From assembly GCA_029747015.1 (NCBI GenBank), contig JAKOGI010000540.1:354501-418500 (forward strand): a stretch of DNA of 64,000 nt. Direction: 5' to 3'. Positions within the stretch are counted from its first letter, which is position 1. Each line of letters starts with the position of its first letter. The translations under genes were made by a program, and so were the position numbers. Below the pieces are notes generated by a model. That model did no database searches, was not told the DNA's origin, and saw only the letters and a program-made list of their open reading frames with translations. Shown here piece after piece: positions 1-11,784 of this stretch. This stretch comes from Carnegiea gigantea (taxonomy: Eukaryota; Streptophyta; Magnoliopsida; Caryophyllales; Cactaceae).

Positions 1-217
1 CTCCAAGAAGTCCACATTCTTCAACAATTTCAAGGGCATACTTCTGTTGACAAAGAAATAAATCCTTTTCACCTCTTGCTACTTCAATACCAAAGAAGTA
101 TTTAAGTGGTCCCAGATCTTTGATGCAAAAACAACTGTTGAGATAGGCTTTGAACTCGGCACATAAGGCATTATCATTCCCCGTTAGTACCAAATCATCA
201 ACATAAACCAATAAAAC
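1..217 (-). pseudogene. Copia-1 reverse transcriptase, C-terminal fragment
   Basis: The minus-strand translation gives the RT catalytic box LVYVDDL followed by LTGND and GPLKYFFGIEVARG, a typical copia RT palm and thumb series. The fragment starts at the hAT junction (217/218) and runs off the window. The other half of the same domain is at 2661-3475. The one-base difference between the duplicated flanks and the joined phase suggests a frameshift near the hAT insertion, so this copy could not encode RT even before the insertion or decayed afterwards. Confidence 0.85.
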
Positions 218-2652
218 TAGATTTGCTAATTCAGAGGGGCGGGTTAAATATGGATCGGGTATATTGATAGGACCTGCAAGCATACGGTGATGTTGTAGCA
301 AATCAAGATCAATCCCATAAGGACTAGCTTGATCTACTTAGTTATAATCCCTCAAGATAGGTTAAGCGAATCAAAAATTTCTGAATGAAATTGATCTATG
401 CTACTTATCTAATCTAATATATAATCAATCAAGGAATTTAATCAAACCAAGCAATTTTCCGACTCAAGAATTAACCAAACGCCTTTTCTTTAGATGGGTA
501 ATTCCAAAACCGATAATCGATTTATCAAATCCCTCTTTCAAGGTGGAATGAAATTCTTAAATCTAATCAATTACCATTTCTCAAGGGTTTTTAATTAATC
601 TAAGATCATTAAGAATGCAATTATCAAATTTATGGGTTTCTTAAATGGTAAGTCTTTCTCAAGATCTCAAGCACTTAAGTCGAATCTTAGTTTTTCAACA
701 TCTAGTTTCACCTTTCAATTCTTCACCAAATGTCTAAAACAAGTAAAAAATTGATCAAGTTTCCTACTAGCAATTCAACGTCTAAGATTCAATAGAATAA
801 AACCAACAAATTCAAAGCACTTTTACATCAAAACAAGAATTGGGTTCAATCACAACAATTTAACTCAATTCCAAGATTAACAATCCAAAACTTAACATAA
901 AAATCAATACTAAAGAGCATAAAAATCTAAAGAGAAAAGAGAAGAGAAGGGAGAAGAATTGCTCAGCCGATGCGCGCTTGAATCATCATTGCAAACTGAT
1001 CTGGAATCCTTCCAATCTTCATCTTCAGCTTGCTCTCAACTTTCTCTAATCTAGATCCTAATCTAATTGATAAAATTGAAGAGAGGAGTATGGAATGATG
1101 GATTGATGGATTGAGGATGCAAACATCCCCTTTTATAGCAAAATCGTTGGAATTCGAACAGACACACGGAATAATGGAATTAAAATTGTCTGGAAGTCGA
1201 ATAGATGCAGGAAAACAAACAGCCTCAGGAGAAAAAGGTCCACCACGGATCGTGGGCACCACCATGGTCTGATCGTGGTGGCCACTGGCTCGACATTCTT
1301 CTGTTCTTTCTTTCTTCCATAGGCATAGTGACTTGACGGTATCCGTGGGGAGTCAAAATACATTCAGTTGCGGTCAAAGTAATAGCAAAAAGGTCCAAAA
1401 ATCTACAAAACATAGAAAAGAACTATAACCAAGCATAAAACTGGAAACAGAGTATAAATTATAACATAAAGCACATAATTCTCCCTAAAAATACAGTAAA
1501 GTGACCCTCAAATAATATACGCTTTAAGCGCTTATCATGTATTTGAGTTCAGGTAAAATACATGTCGAATGTATTTCGAGTTCGGGCAAAACACGGACGG
1601 TTGTATTTCGGTTATACGGGTTTCAGGTTGACCCAATGGGTATATAGCGTCTTTTTGTAGGTTATTTCCTTGTGGTCAAAATTAAAGACTTGACTTATAA
1701 AAAGTTAAAATTATTTGTATTCAATGAAAAAACATTGTAATTGTAATTTCTTAAAAGTACATTAAAGATATTCAAATTTTTAATTGTGATATGTGTGCGT
1801 CATATACGAATGGCCAAAGAGTCAACCCTTGTGAGTTAGCTAGTGAATTAAAATAAGGTTAACAATGGGGGAGATTATTTATGCACCAACCCATTCAAAG
1901 CATGCTAACGAGTCGGAGCAGTTCAACCTTCTAATAAGCCATTTAATAATTCAATATTTTTGTTAACTAAGTTACCATTATCTAATTAGGTGCACTTTAC
2001 TAGTGAGTTGATCCTAACATGAAAAAAAGTCGGCCCATTACTCAACATCTTAGTTCAAAACCAATTAGAATAGAAAACAAATGAAAGGATATTGTAGAAA
2101 TATAAAATATTACAATTATCTTTTAATTATAACATCAAAATGCTAGATTCTTACAGAGTAACATTGTTTAAAATATGGTGAGACATATTCATTTCACTAA
2201 AAATATAACGGCATGGTTTGCACGTTTTTAATATTTGTCTTAGTCTAAATTGATTTTCTTAATGCTAGATAGTTATTTCATGCCATTTCACACCGTTTTC
2301 AAAGTTTTTTTTTTTTTCCATTTATAAGTTGGGTACGACCTTATTGTATGAGAATAAAGTTGAGAAAGAAAGGGTTCTATTGTTTAATTTATAAAGAGAT
2401 GTGATAATTATATAATGTTTCTCTAAACCGATCTAATGAACAACCATTGTTGTTAATAGGGATAAATCAAAGAAAAATAAAAAAACAAAGATATAAGATT
2501 CGAATTGAGCAGGCACGTTCGTGTTGAGGTTGGGTTTGACCTGCTAATTTGCAGATTTTTTGGGTTTGGTCGAAAAAATCATGTTCAACACCCAAAATTT
2601 TGAGGCAGGTTTGGGTTGGGATTTCAGGTTGGGTAGGTTTTTGCTAGGTCTA
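218..2652. mobile_element. hAT-1: non-autonomous hAT transposon inside the copia RT
   Basis: The left end reads TAGATTTGCTAATTC and the right end, reverse-complemented, TAGACCTAGCAAAAACC, giving short imperfect terminal inverted repeats. The flanks aataaaac (210-217) and aataaaaa (2653-2660) match at 7 of 8 bases, the 8-bp duplication expected of hAT. The left end aligns without gaps over about 32 bases with the hAT end at 51863. No transposase is visible. About 1.16 kb is hAT and the rest is a later LTR insertion (265-1537). The sequence between 1600 and 2600 is AT-rich and without coding signal. Confidence 0.75.
265..1537 (-). repeat. Solo LTR of a gypsy family also present at 47229-51862
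   Basis: The sequence begins TGATAGGACC and ends CTTATCA, so the termini are TGATA...TATCA. It aligns along most of its length with the LTR at 47229-48482; shared blocks include the 'tgtagcaaatcaagatc' region and the 'cttaattgg/attaccatttatcaaggg' region. Flanks are tatat (260-264) and tgtat (1538-1542), an imperfect 5-bp duplication. No internal region or second LTR is present, so it is best read as a solo LTR left by LTR-LTR recombination. Strand is assigned from the related full element, which runs on the minus strand. Length about 1.27 kb. Confidence 0.75.
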
Positions 2653-2660
2653 AATAAAAA

Positions 2661-3475
2661 CATAATTTATCACCCTTTTCATATGTAAAGAGGTAACAAT
2701 TAGTAGAAGATTGGACAAATCCACATTTATGGAGCTTAGACGATAATTTCGCAAACCATTGCCTGGGTGCTTGTTTTAAGTCATATAATGATTTTTGAAG
2801 GTAACATACTTTGTCAGGAGCTGTGGTCTTGAATCCAGGATGGAGAGTCATATAAACTTCCTTCTCAAGGCCCCCATGTAGGAAGGCATTATTAACATCC
2901 ATTTGATGCAGTTCACAACCTTTTGCTACTGTGACTGAGAGAAAACAGTGCACACCTACCATCTTTGCAACATGAGTGAACGTCTCTTTGTAATCAAATC
3001 CTTCTACTTGCTTGTCACCTCGTATCACCAAGCAAGCATTGTACCTTTCAAAGCTAGCATCATAACTATAGTTTACCTTATACACCCACTCACAATTAAT
3101 GGGCCTTTGTTGTGGAGGCAAGTTGACAATGGGCCGAGTTTGATTCAGCTCCAAAGCTTCAATTTCTTTTGCAATTGCTTCCCGTCGATTTTGGTCTTTA
3201 ACAGCTCCATGGAAAAATCTGGGCTCCACACTTTTGATAGCAACAAAATAATATCGACATGCAACATAAAACTTATTGCATATAACATGATTGGCTATGG
3301 GATATGGTTTACCTAAAGATACCTTTTGGACTGGGTTCGTATTAGAAGAGGGGTTTGTAAAGTGAATTGTGTAGCAACCATAGTCTTGTAGGTTCTTCAG
3401 GACTTTTCGGGATCGTTTTTCGCCGTCAATTACGCCTGTGGTTGCAGTTGGGCCATGAGAGCTGCTCCCCCTCAC
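2661..3475 (-). pseudogene. Copia-1 reverse transcriptase, N-terminal part
   Basis: The minus-strand translation shows the start of the copia RT domain: a WVYKVN block, the NACLVIRGDKQVEGFDYKET region, HQMDVNNAFLHGGLEKEVYM (RT motif A with its Asp) and SLYDLKQAPRQWF. It stops at YEKGDKLC where the hAT begins, and motif C (YVDD) is found beyond it at about 190-210. Several normally conserved residues have changed (for example ARLV to ACLV). The left end of the open frame (2624-2660) is hAT sequence, not RT. Confidence 0.9.
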
Positions 3476-3885
3476 TGCAATATAGACCTCGAGACTGCTG
3501 GGCTATCCAATAGGGCCTGGTGCTACAGCTGGTCCTGTTGCGTCAATGAGGTGCTAGAGTAGTGTTAGGCTGCTTTTGGTAGCCTCAGTCCCAATTGTGG
3601 TGTTGGCAGGCTCGGGCCTAAAGCCATTGCAATTAGCTTCCTTATGCAGTGCAACTAGGTCGCTTTGTGCTCCACTTGACCTGCTGCAGCTGTTTTAGGG
3701 TGGCCTAAGTGCCAAATCAACCTCTACCCTACTGGGCTGAGTTAGACTCGCATCTGGGTCTCGCCTGACACCAAAATCATCTTCTTCTCCATCAAGTATC
3801 CATCCCAGGTGCTACTCTAAGTTGTTAATCCAGGAATTTTTTGATTGCTTATCAGTTGCAAATGGGTAAGCTTCTTCATGAAATA
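3476..3885 (-). pseudogene. Copia-1 degenerate linker between integrase and RT
   Basis: This stretch lies where the variable, proline- and serine-rich spacer between integrase and RT belongs in copia pol. No continuous frame survives and no domain can be read with confidence. It is kept as part of Copia-1 because readable integrase and RT flank it in the right order. Confidence 0.5.
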
Positions 3886-4452
3886 TCACAACTCGGCTAA
3901 CAAATATTTCTCCTGTCTTAACATCATAAAGCTTGCAACCCTTTTTGCCATGAGGATACCCAACAAATATGCATCTTCTACTTTGTGTCCTAAACTTATA
4001 TTTTCTTCTTTGATTATTATACGCATAACATTATACGCATAACACAAACACCTAAATACCATAATGTGCTCATATGAGGGCTTTGTTTTAAACAACTCTT
4101 CGTGGGGGGTTTTACCATTGAGCACTTTAGTAGGTGTGCGATTAATCAGATGGGATATTAATCAGATGGGCTATAGCTAATACACATTCTCCCCAAAACT
4201 CAATTGAGAAATGTGCTTCAAAATAGAGGGCTCTCGCTACATTCAAGACATGGCGATATTTCTTTTCTATCCTTTTGTTTTGTTGTGGGGTATCAATGCA
4301 GCTAGTTTTATGAATCATTCCTTCCTCCGTACATGACTTTTTCATTGTAGTGGATGCAAACTTGCTACCATTGTCACTTTTAATGGTTATACTTTTGGGT
4401 TAAACACAGTTTGAATCATTACACAAAAGTCTTTAACAAGTTTGTATGCCTC
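3886..4452 (-). pseudogene. Copia-1 integrase, C-terminal part
   Basis: Two overlapping frames carry copia integrase signatures. At 4142-4345: DTPQQNKRIEKKYRHVLNVA, where the catalytic Glu block of the DDE domain (usually NGxxERKH) is altered but recognisable, then [25 protein letters not shown]. At 3886-4125: [19 protein letters not shown] and FRCLCYA, the conserved end of the domain. A frameshift separates them, and another lies near 4380 upstream of the second catalytic Asp block. The right end (4452) is the Gypsy-A insertion point; the N-terminal half resumes at 27258. Confidence 0.85.
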
Positions 4453-6732
4453 TGTTAAGCTAAAAATCATGTATTGTTTTAATAATTATTTCGATTATAT
4501 TATATATTTTATTTCATCTAATTTACTTTAATTTATATATTTTTCAGGTTAGGCATTGTTTTAATAAAGATGAGAAGACGAGTTGTTAAGGCTCGGGTTT
4601 TACATACTTGGGCAGAAGACGGTCCAAATAAGGATAATTATGAAGATATTGTCTGGTCTAGGATTTCAAGAGTTGGAGAAGAGGTAGAAGTCTTGAGGGA
4701 GAAGAAGTTTAAGGAGGAAAGGAAGAAGGAAACCCTAATTACAAACCCTAATCACACCCCTCCTTTCTTCCCTATACATATCATCATCACCATCACCATA
4801 AGGATCATCACCCACGGCAGCCAAGCCTTACCTTCAGCCCAACAATCATCACCATCTCATCTACCCTCTCAATCACACAGCCTTCTTGATAATCCACCCA
4901 CACATCACATAATCATCCCATCATCACCTCTATACACTCCATGACATATCCCTCATCTCCTCACCTCATCATCATAATTTATTACCATCATCATCAAAGT
5001 AGGGGTGCTCTATTTTATTTTAGTTTATTTTATATCATTTTTTTTGTGTTTGTTTAGTTGATTATTAAACATGATTTATTTGGGTGAATTTTGTGATTTT
5101 ATTTTTAATATGAGTGAGTAATTCTTTTTTACTTAGTATAATCTTCTTGAAGCCATGCTAAATTTACTATTTTGAAACAAGTTTTATGCTTTATTGCCTA
5201 GTTGATTCATATTCATGATTCTATAGCGATTAGCGTTTATTGTTTATGATATTCGTGTTAAATTAATTAGAATGCATGTTACTTAGTTTAATACAATTTT
5301 GATTGATAGTTTAGAAGACTATAATACGTAAAAGTTATAGTCTTTTATGCTTAGGTATCACCCTAATTAATCATGGATGGCTCAAACCCATCTCTTTTAA
5401 TTAGGTAATCGCTTTAGATCTTTGTTAAATCGATTTGCTGGTAAATTGGTTACAAAGTTTTAAATGATATTTTTCTAATTCTTAATGCTCTAGTTTGATT
5501 AAATTCTTGCGCTGGTGTGAGAGTTATCAAAACTAGTAGGGTTTATATTAGGGCTGGACCTAATTAAACTAGAATATAAGAAAAAACGGGGAAGAACCGT
5601 TGGTGGATATCTTCTACAGTTTAACTCATGAATGAAATTAACTTGTGTGTTAATGATAAATATTAATTTACATGGTGGATTGAGATTATACTAAGTATCC
5701 TTCATAAATTTGACAATTTTTGATCATTATTTGTTACTTAGAGTTAATTTGATCAGTTTGTTTCATTTTTATTAGCTTCAATATAATTTCAATCGAACCC
5801 CCCCCAAAAGTATAGTCTTTTAGAAGTGTCTAGGTAATTTTAGATAGTTTAGATTTTGATTTTTAGAGTGGTTATAATTTTAGATTGATTTATATTAAGT
5901 TTTAGTATTTAATTACCGGTTTGTTAGAAATTAGACTAAAAATAGTTATTTTTGTTATTTTTTGATTTTTATGAGTTCCTAGAGTTTATTTAGTGTCCTA
6001 GTCTGCCCATATTTAATTCCGTAATTTTTGAAAGTTATTTGATAATTTTTCTGAATTATTTTGTAAATTGGATATGTGCAGGTTTTTAGGTTATTAATTC
6101 TGAAAATTTCGATTTTAATTGTTAATTCACAAATATTAGGTATTGTTAAGTCCATAAAATTGTGTCCTAGAATTAGGGTAACTTTTGTGATTATTTTCAT
6201 ATTTATATTTACACAGATTATTTTATTTCTAATTTCAGATTTAATATTCTGCATTGATATTCTGTGGTAATTTTCTGATTTGATTTTTCTGAAATTATTT
6301 GGATACAATTGAGGAGTTATAAGCTCATATACCTGAAGAATAATATTTTAGGTTACTGTTTGACATTTTTAATATTTATTTTCTGATTATTATTTGTTGT
6401 TCTGATTTTTAATTAGAATTTCAATTACTCTTCTGTTTTTATTTTGCTAGATTATTTAGGAAAGCTTTTTACTGTTTCCCTTCTATAATATAATCCAAAT
6501 ATTTAGGAGCATCATTGCGTGTTTTTTTTTCCAGATTTTTATTCATTAGATTTTAATTATTTTAGAATTATTAAGATTAGATTTAATAAATTGGATTAAT
6601 AAGATCATTTAGGATTAAGTTAGCCTTTTTAAAACAATCTTTCCTCATGGATCGATCCGTACTTCCCTATGCTATAAAAAGTATTTAATAGCCAAAGTAG
6701 TAGTTAAATTTGTAGCTCTCGACAAGCTTAAT
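4453..6732 (+). repeat. Gypsy-A 5' LTR
   Basis: The LTR starts TGTTAAGC and its end is degraded to GCTTAATG where the 3' copy has GCTTAACA. It contains an open frame at 4570-4944 that recurs in the 3' LTR at 10292-10699, but this overlaps LTR control sequence and is not taken as a gene. A likely TATA box differs between copies: ccctatacatat near 4773 here, ccctatatatat near 10493 in the 3' LTR. Confidence 0.9.
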
Positions 6733-6740
6733 GAATTTTA

Positions 6741-6757
6741 GTGCCATTGCCGGGGAA
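6741..6757 (+). other. Gypsy-A primer-binding site region
   Basis: GTGCCATTGCCGGGGAA lies 8 bases after the 5' LTR end. It closely resembles the GGCGCCGTTGCCGGGGA motif found at the same place in Athila-type plant gypsy elements, with two C-to-T/G-to-A type changes. Confidence 0.75.
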
Positions 6758-6867
6758 AGAAAATTAAATTGCTAGTTTACGTCTATTTAATTTTACGACT
6801 TTTATTGTTTTGTTTTTATTTTAATTTTTGCAGATTGCTAGTAAGTCTTAAGGTTAAAAAGGTAAGA

Positions 6868-7410
6868 ATGTCTACTCTTTGAGTACTTGCTGCCTCTAAC
6901 TTCGAAACCCAACCAACGTCTATTACCTATGCTGTATTAGATAAACCCCTAAAACTGAACTCTAGATTCATCAATCTATTACCTAAGTTTCATGGATTAG
7001 CTGGAGAGGACCCATACTGTCATATTAGTGAATTCTTTATTACATGCTCTGCTATGGTTCCTTAGGGGATTCCTGAAGACCAAATTAGATTGAGAGCTTT
7101 TCTTTTTTCTTTGCTTGGTAATGCTAAAGATTGGTTGTATTACATGTCTGCTGGATCTTTCTCTACATGGACTGCATTGCATAAATTATTTTTAGAGAAA
7201 TTTTTTCCAGCATCCTGAATTGGATCTATTAGGAAGGAGATATGTAGAATCAAACAAATGAATGGGGAAACTTTTTGTAAGTATTGGAAAAGATTTAATA
7301 AATTGCGTGCTAGTTGTCCCCAACATCAAATAACTGTACAGTTGTTGATTTAATATTTTTATGAAGGGTTGCTTCCTATGGATCGTAATATAGTAGATGC
7401 TGCTAGTGGG
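6868..7410 (+). pseudogene. Gypsy-A gag, N-terminal part
   Basis: From the ATG at 6868 one frame runs to a G-run at 7407-7412 and reads as Athila-type Gag (capsid region): LPKFHGLAGEDPYCHISEF, FLFSLLGNAKDWLYYMSAGS, then FNKLRASCPQHQI and EGLLPMDRNIVDAASGG. In-frame stops occur at codon 5, after SAMVP, after FFPAS and before YFYEG. At 7404-7413 the frame slips in the G-run and continues in the next frame. Gag forms the virus-like particle of the element; this copy cannot make it. Confidence 0.85.
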
Positions 7411-7412
7411 GG

Positions 7413-8975
7413 GCTCTAGTTAATAAAACCCCATCAGAAATTAGAAATTTATTCAATCTGATGGCCCAAAATACTCAACAGTTTGGTGTTAGGGAGTCAC
7501 AAATTAAAAGGGTCAATAAGATTGGTTCTAGTTCATCTGTAGAGAGTTAGTTATCTTATATTACTATTATGTTGAATAAGATTGTTACTGGGGGAGTACA
7601 AAAATCAGTTATATGTGAAATTTGTTGTCTAGAGGGGTATCCTACTAATGCATGTCCTACACTTCAAGAGGGTAATGTTAATGCTATCTATTCTAACCAA
7701 GGTCAAAGGAGGTATGATTCCTATTCTAACACTTATAATGAAGGATGGAGGGACCACCCTAACCTTCGGTATGGCCCTCAAATCAATCCACCTGATTTTG
7801 ACCAAACATCTTATCAACCTTCTAACCAGGATAGGACCAACTTTCTACTAGAACAAGTTCTTAAGAAGATGGATGATAGGTTTCAAATTTTGGAGACAAC
7901 TCTTAAGCAGGTTCAAGCGAAATAGACTGCAACTGATATCATAGTTAGCAACTTGCAAGCTCAAATGCAAAATAAGTTACCATCTCAGCCTTATCCTAAC
8001 CCTAAGAAGAATGTTAGTGCCATAACACTTAGGAGTGGGAAAGAGTTACAAGTGCTTTCGAAGAGTAGAGAGGTTGAGCCTGAATTAGAGGTCAAAGGAG
8101 CTAAAGCAAAGTTAGATACAGATTCTAATCAAACTACTAAGGAAATAGGAGAGAAGAAAAGAGAACCTTATAAGCCAATTCCACCCTTTCCCAATAGATT
8201 TCGAAGCCCTACTTCTAAGGTGAATGAGGCTAACCAAGAGATCTTAGAGGCATTAAAGAAGGTAGAGATCAACATACCTCTCCTTAACGTCATTAAATAG
8301 GTGCCTCGTTATGCTAAATTCTTGAAAGAATTATGTACTACCAAAAGGAAATTAATAGGGAATGAAAAGGTAAGTGTGGGAAAAAATATGTCTGCTATTT
8401 TTCAAAGGAAACTTCCCCCTAAGCGTAAAGACCCAGGTGTGTTCTCTGTTCCTTGTAAAATAGGACATCTTTACTTTGATAAGGCGATGCTTGATTTGGG
8501 TGCTTCTATTAATATTATGCCTAGGTTCGTTTATGATAAATTGAACTTAGGAAAGTTAAAGAAAACTAGTGTAGTACTTCAGTTAGCTTATAAGAGCAGT
8601 ATTTACCTAGATGGAGTGTTAGAGGATATCTTAGTCCAAGTGAATGAACTTGTGTTTTCTACTGATTTTTATGTGATGAACATAGGTGATGCATGTCATG
8701 ATATTCTCATCTTGCTAGACAGGCCATTTTTGAAAATAGCTAGGACTAAAATTGATGTGCATGAAGGAACATTAACCATGGAATTTGATGGTGAAATAAT
8801 TAAATTTAATATTTTTGATACCATGAGGTTCCCTGCTGATGTGAGTTACGTGTATGCACTTGATATTATTGCTGAATTGCCACAAGATATTTATGACTTA
8901 TCCAATGAAGATGAATTTTTGACTATGCTTACTAAAAGACTTGATCAGGCTAAGTTTCAAAAAGTGTCATATTAG
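7413..8975 (+). pseudogene. Gypsy-A gag C-terminus and aspartic protease
   Basis: One frame with three in-frame TAG stops (7548, 7923, 8298) and no further frameshift. It opens with the end of gag, has a Cys-rich zinc-knuckle remnant CEICCLEGYPTNAC (7615-7657), a Gln/Asn-rich linker, SAITLRSGKEL, then the protease: VPCKIGHLYFDKAMLDLGAS with the DLGASINIMP active-site loop (8490-8520), the flap-like LVQVNELVFSTDFYV and LLDRPFLKIARTKIDVHEGT. These blocks are typical of Athila-lineage Gag-Pro. The 8298 stop sits where KQVPRYAKF would be usual, consistent with CAG to TAG. The frame ends at 8975 with no RT after it. Confidence 0.88.
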
Positions 8976-10174
8976 ATTAATGATGATTTATTAGAAGAGA
9001 TCCAACTAGAGGATCCAGGAATTTCATGAAGTCGAGCCAACGACTATAAACAAAGGCGCTGGTTGGGAGGCAACCCAATGTTTTTAGGGAAGTACCTATT
9101 TAATTTTGTTTTTCTTTTCATTATTTCTATCTTTTTGCATACATTAGGGACAATGCATGAATTAAGTGTGGGGGGGTGCATCCTGCATTTAATTCCTGCA
9201 ATATTTATTCTGAAAAATTTTTTTTTCTTATAAATAATGCATGATATGAGTTTATGCTAGGGTTGCTTGTTTAAATTTTTTTTTATTTTCTTAGCTATTT
9301 TATAGTTTATTCTTTTATGAGTGAAGATTTCTAAGCATACTAGCTGTCTTTCAAAGAAGATTGAATTGATCCTCATACATCTCTTTAATGAGTAACTGTC
9401 ATAATTATTCATCTTATTTTATCATGTTATATAACCGTACAGAGGCAATAAAATGACCTACCCATTTCCTAGACTATTGAATTAGTAGAATAACTTAAAA
9501 AAAAAGAAGAAAGAGTCAAAGTCGGAAATGATAAGTACCCCTTTGAGGCATGTACTACGGGGTGCCACCCTTTGAGGCAATATAAAGCTTGCTTCCCATA
9601 CTAGTGAGTCAATAAAATAAATAAAAGTAATGATGAAAATAAAATGTTTGCTCCAACATCTCTATTCGGGTGAGTGTGAGACAGGGAATATTTAATTTCT
9701 AAGACCCTATATGGGCATCGAATATGTGCACAAGTGGAGGTTGAAAAAAAAAAAAAAGAAAGAGAAATAAGTACAAGGCAGGTTTAGAATCAATTCAATG
9801 AGTTATTCTATTTAATTCAATAGTCGCTATAGCCATACCATGCCTAAATGATACTATCTTAACTTTTTTTAGACCTCTTGATCGGTGTATGCATAATCAG
9901 AAGAGATGGGTAATTATTGATCTTGTTACTTCATTATGGAAATATTGTGAGGTTGATGAATAAACTCTCTGATGATAGTTAGATGTCTAGTAGTTATTCA
10001 CTTATAGGAGGAAAAACTAATTAATTTTCTATAAAACTGTTTTTAAAGCAAGTCAAGGCCTATTATGAGTATCATAGTTATGCATGACATTATAAGGAAG
10101 AAAGAGGGAAGGATTTAGGTCGAGTCTAAGATTTCTTTGCACGAGGACGTCCAAAGTCTAAGTGTGGAAGAATT
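8976..10174 (+). other. Gypsy-A 3' untranslated region and polypurine tract
   Basis: At about 9028-9085 lies 'ccaacgactataaacaaaggcgctggttgggaggcaaccc', a block that in many plant gypsy elements follows the integrase gene; here it follows the protease after only about 50 bases, marking a large pol deletion. 'attaagtgtggggggg' (9161-9176) is another element-typical block. Two short direct repeats of 'cctttgaggca' occur near 9540-9580. The 3' LTR is preceded by 'aagtgtggaagaattt' (10159-10174), a weakened polypurine tract. No gene is seen. Confidence 0.7.
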
Positions 10175-11173
10175 TGTTAAGCCAAAAATCATGCATTGTT
10201 TTAATAATTATTTCGATTATATTATATATTTTATTTCATCTAATTTACTTTAATTTATATATTTTTCAGGTTAGGCATTGTTTTAATAAAGATGAGAAGA
10301 CGAGTCGTTGAGGCTCGGGTTTTACATACTTGGGCAGAAGACGGTATAAATAAGGATAATTATGAAGATATTGTCTGTTCTAGGATTTCAAGAGTTGGAG
10401 AAGAGGTAGAAGTCTTGAGGGAGAAGAAGTTTAAGGAAGAAAGGAAGAAGGAAACCCTAATTATAAACCCTAATCACACCCCTCCTTTCTTCCCTATATA
10501 TATCATCATCACCATCACCATAAGGATCATCACCCACGGCAGCCAAGCCTCGCCTTCTGCCCAACAATCATCACCATCTCATCTACCCTCTCAATCACAC
10601 GGCCTTCTTGATAATCGATCCACACATCACATAATCATCCCATCATCACCTCCATACACTCCACGACATATCCCTCATCTCCTCACCTCATCATCATAAT
10701 TCATTACCATCATCATCAAAGTAGGGGGTGCTCTATTTTATTTTATTTTATTTTATTTTATTTTATTTTGTATTTGTTTAGTTGATTATTAAACATGATT
10801 TATTTGGGTGAATTTTGTAATTTTATTTTTAATATGAGTGAGTAATTCCTTTTTACTTAGTATAATCTTCTTGAAGCCATGCTAAATTTACTATTTTGAA
10901 ACAAGTTTTATGCTTTATTGCCTAGTTGACTTATATTCATGATTCTATCGCGATTAGCATTTATCGTTTATGATATTCGTGTTAAATTAATTAGAATGCA
11001 TGCTAGTTAGTTTAATACAATTTCGATTGATAGTTTAGAAGACTATAATACGTATGAGTTATAGTCTTTCATATTTAGGTATCACCCTAATTAATCATGG
11101 ATGGCTCAAACCCATCTCTTTTAATTAGGTAATCGCTTTAAATCTTTGTTAAATCGATTTGCTGGTAAATTGA
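10175..11173 (+). repeat. Gypsy-A 3' LTR, left part
   Basis: The segment matches the first part of the 5' LTR (4453 to about 5450) and stops at GGTAAATTGA, where the Tat element begins. The LTR resumes at 25962 with ATTGGTTACAAAG, which in the intact 5' LTR follows directly. A T-rich run of 'ttttatttta' units (10731-10768) is longer here than in the 5' LTR. Confidence 0.9.
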
Positions 11174-11767
11174 TGTAAACACAAATTTCGAGCCTAAAAT
11201 AAATTAGACAAGAAATTGATATAAACAAATTTAATCTTGTATTGATGTAGGGTGTAGATACAATCTCTGAATACAATAAAACTGATCCTCTGATTCGATC
11301 TCCGAATAACTTGAGTATTCCGAGAGCTTAATGCTTGATCTCGGTTGATGCAAATCAGCTGAAGAACTTTGAAGGTTGTTCTTGATTTTGATCTGCAAGT
11401 GGCTGATTGTGGCTTCTGAAGCTCTGCAAGTCTTGATCCTTCTCGCTTGGTAGCTGGATGCTCCTTGCCGTTTGAGCTCTGAATTCTGCCAATGCTGAAT
11501 GCCCCAAATGAAGGGAGAAGACCCCTATTTATAGACTCTGCCGACTAGGGTTGGAGCCGGGTTTTGGGCCTAGGCCCAGTAATTATTTTCTTATAAAATA
11601 ATTACTAATTTCTGCATCATCGATGACACGTAGCGGCTTTTGATTGGCTGCACTTAATTTTGACCAAATAGGTCCACCAAAGTCAACGCGACACGTGGCA
11701 ATTTATAGTTGGTCCATTTTTTACACGTGGCATCATCTGATTCGTCATGGAATTTTTGTTTTCTACA
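11174..11767 (-). repeat. Tat 3' LTR (left copy)
   Basis: Aligned with the right copy end to end; most differences are single transitions, plus one variable block near 11218-11240. The CACGTGGC motif at 11627-11634 is changed to CACGTAGC here, while the two at 11692-11699 and 11724-11731 are kept. Confidence 0.93.
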
Positions 11768-11784
11768 AATGCCCCCTCGAGAGT
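11768..11784 (-). other. Tat polypurine tract
   Basis: On the minus strand CTCTCGAGGGGGCATT sits directly before the LTR start TGTAGAAA, the usual place for plus-strand DNA priming. Confidence 0.7.

Noticed and set aside
4570..4944. A 124-codon frame, repeated at 10292-10699 (135 codons)
   Set aside because: It lies inside both Gypsy-A LTRs, overlaps the likely TATA region and AAACCCTAA leader, and ends in low-complexity His/Ile/Pro sequence. Repetition is due to the LTR, not to a gene.
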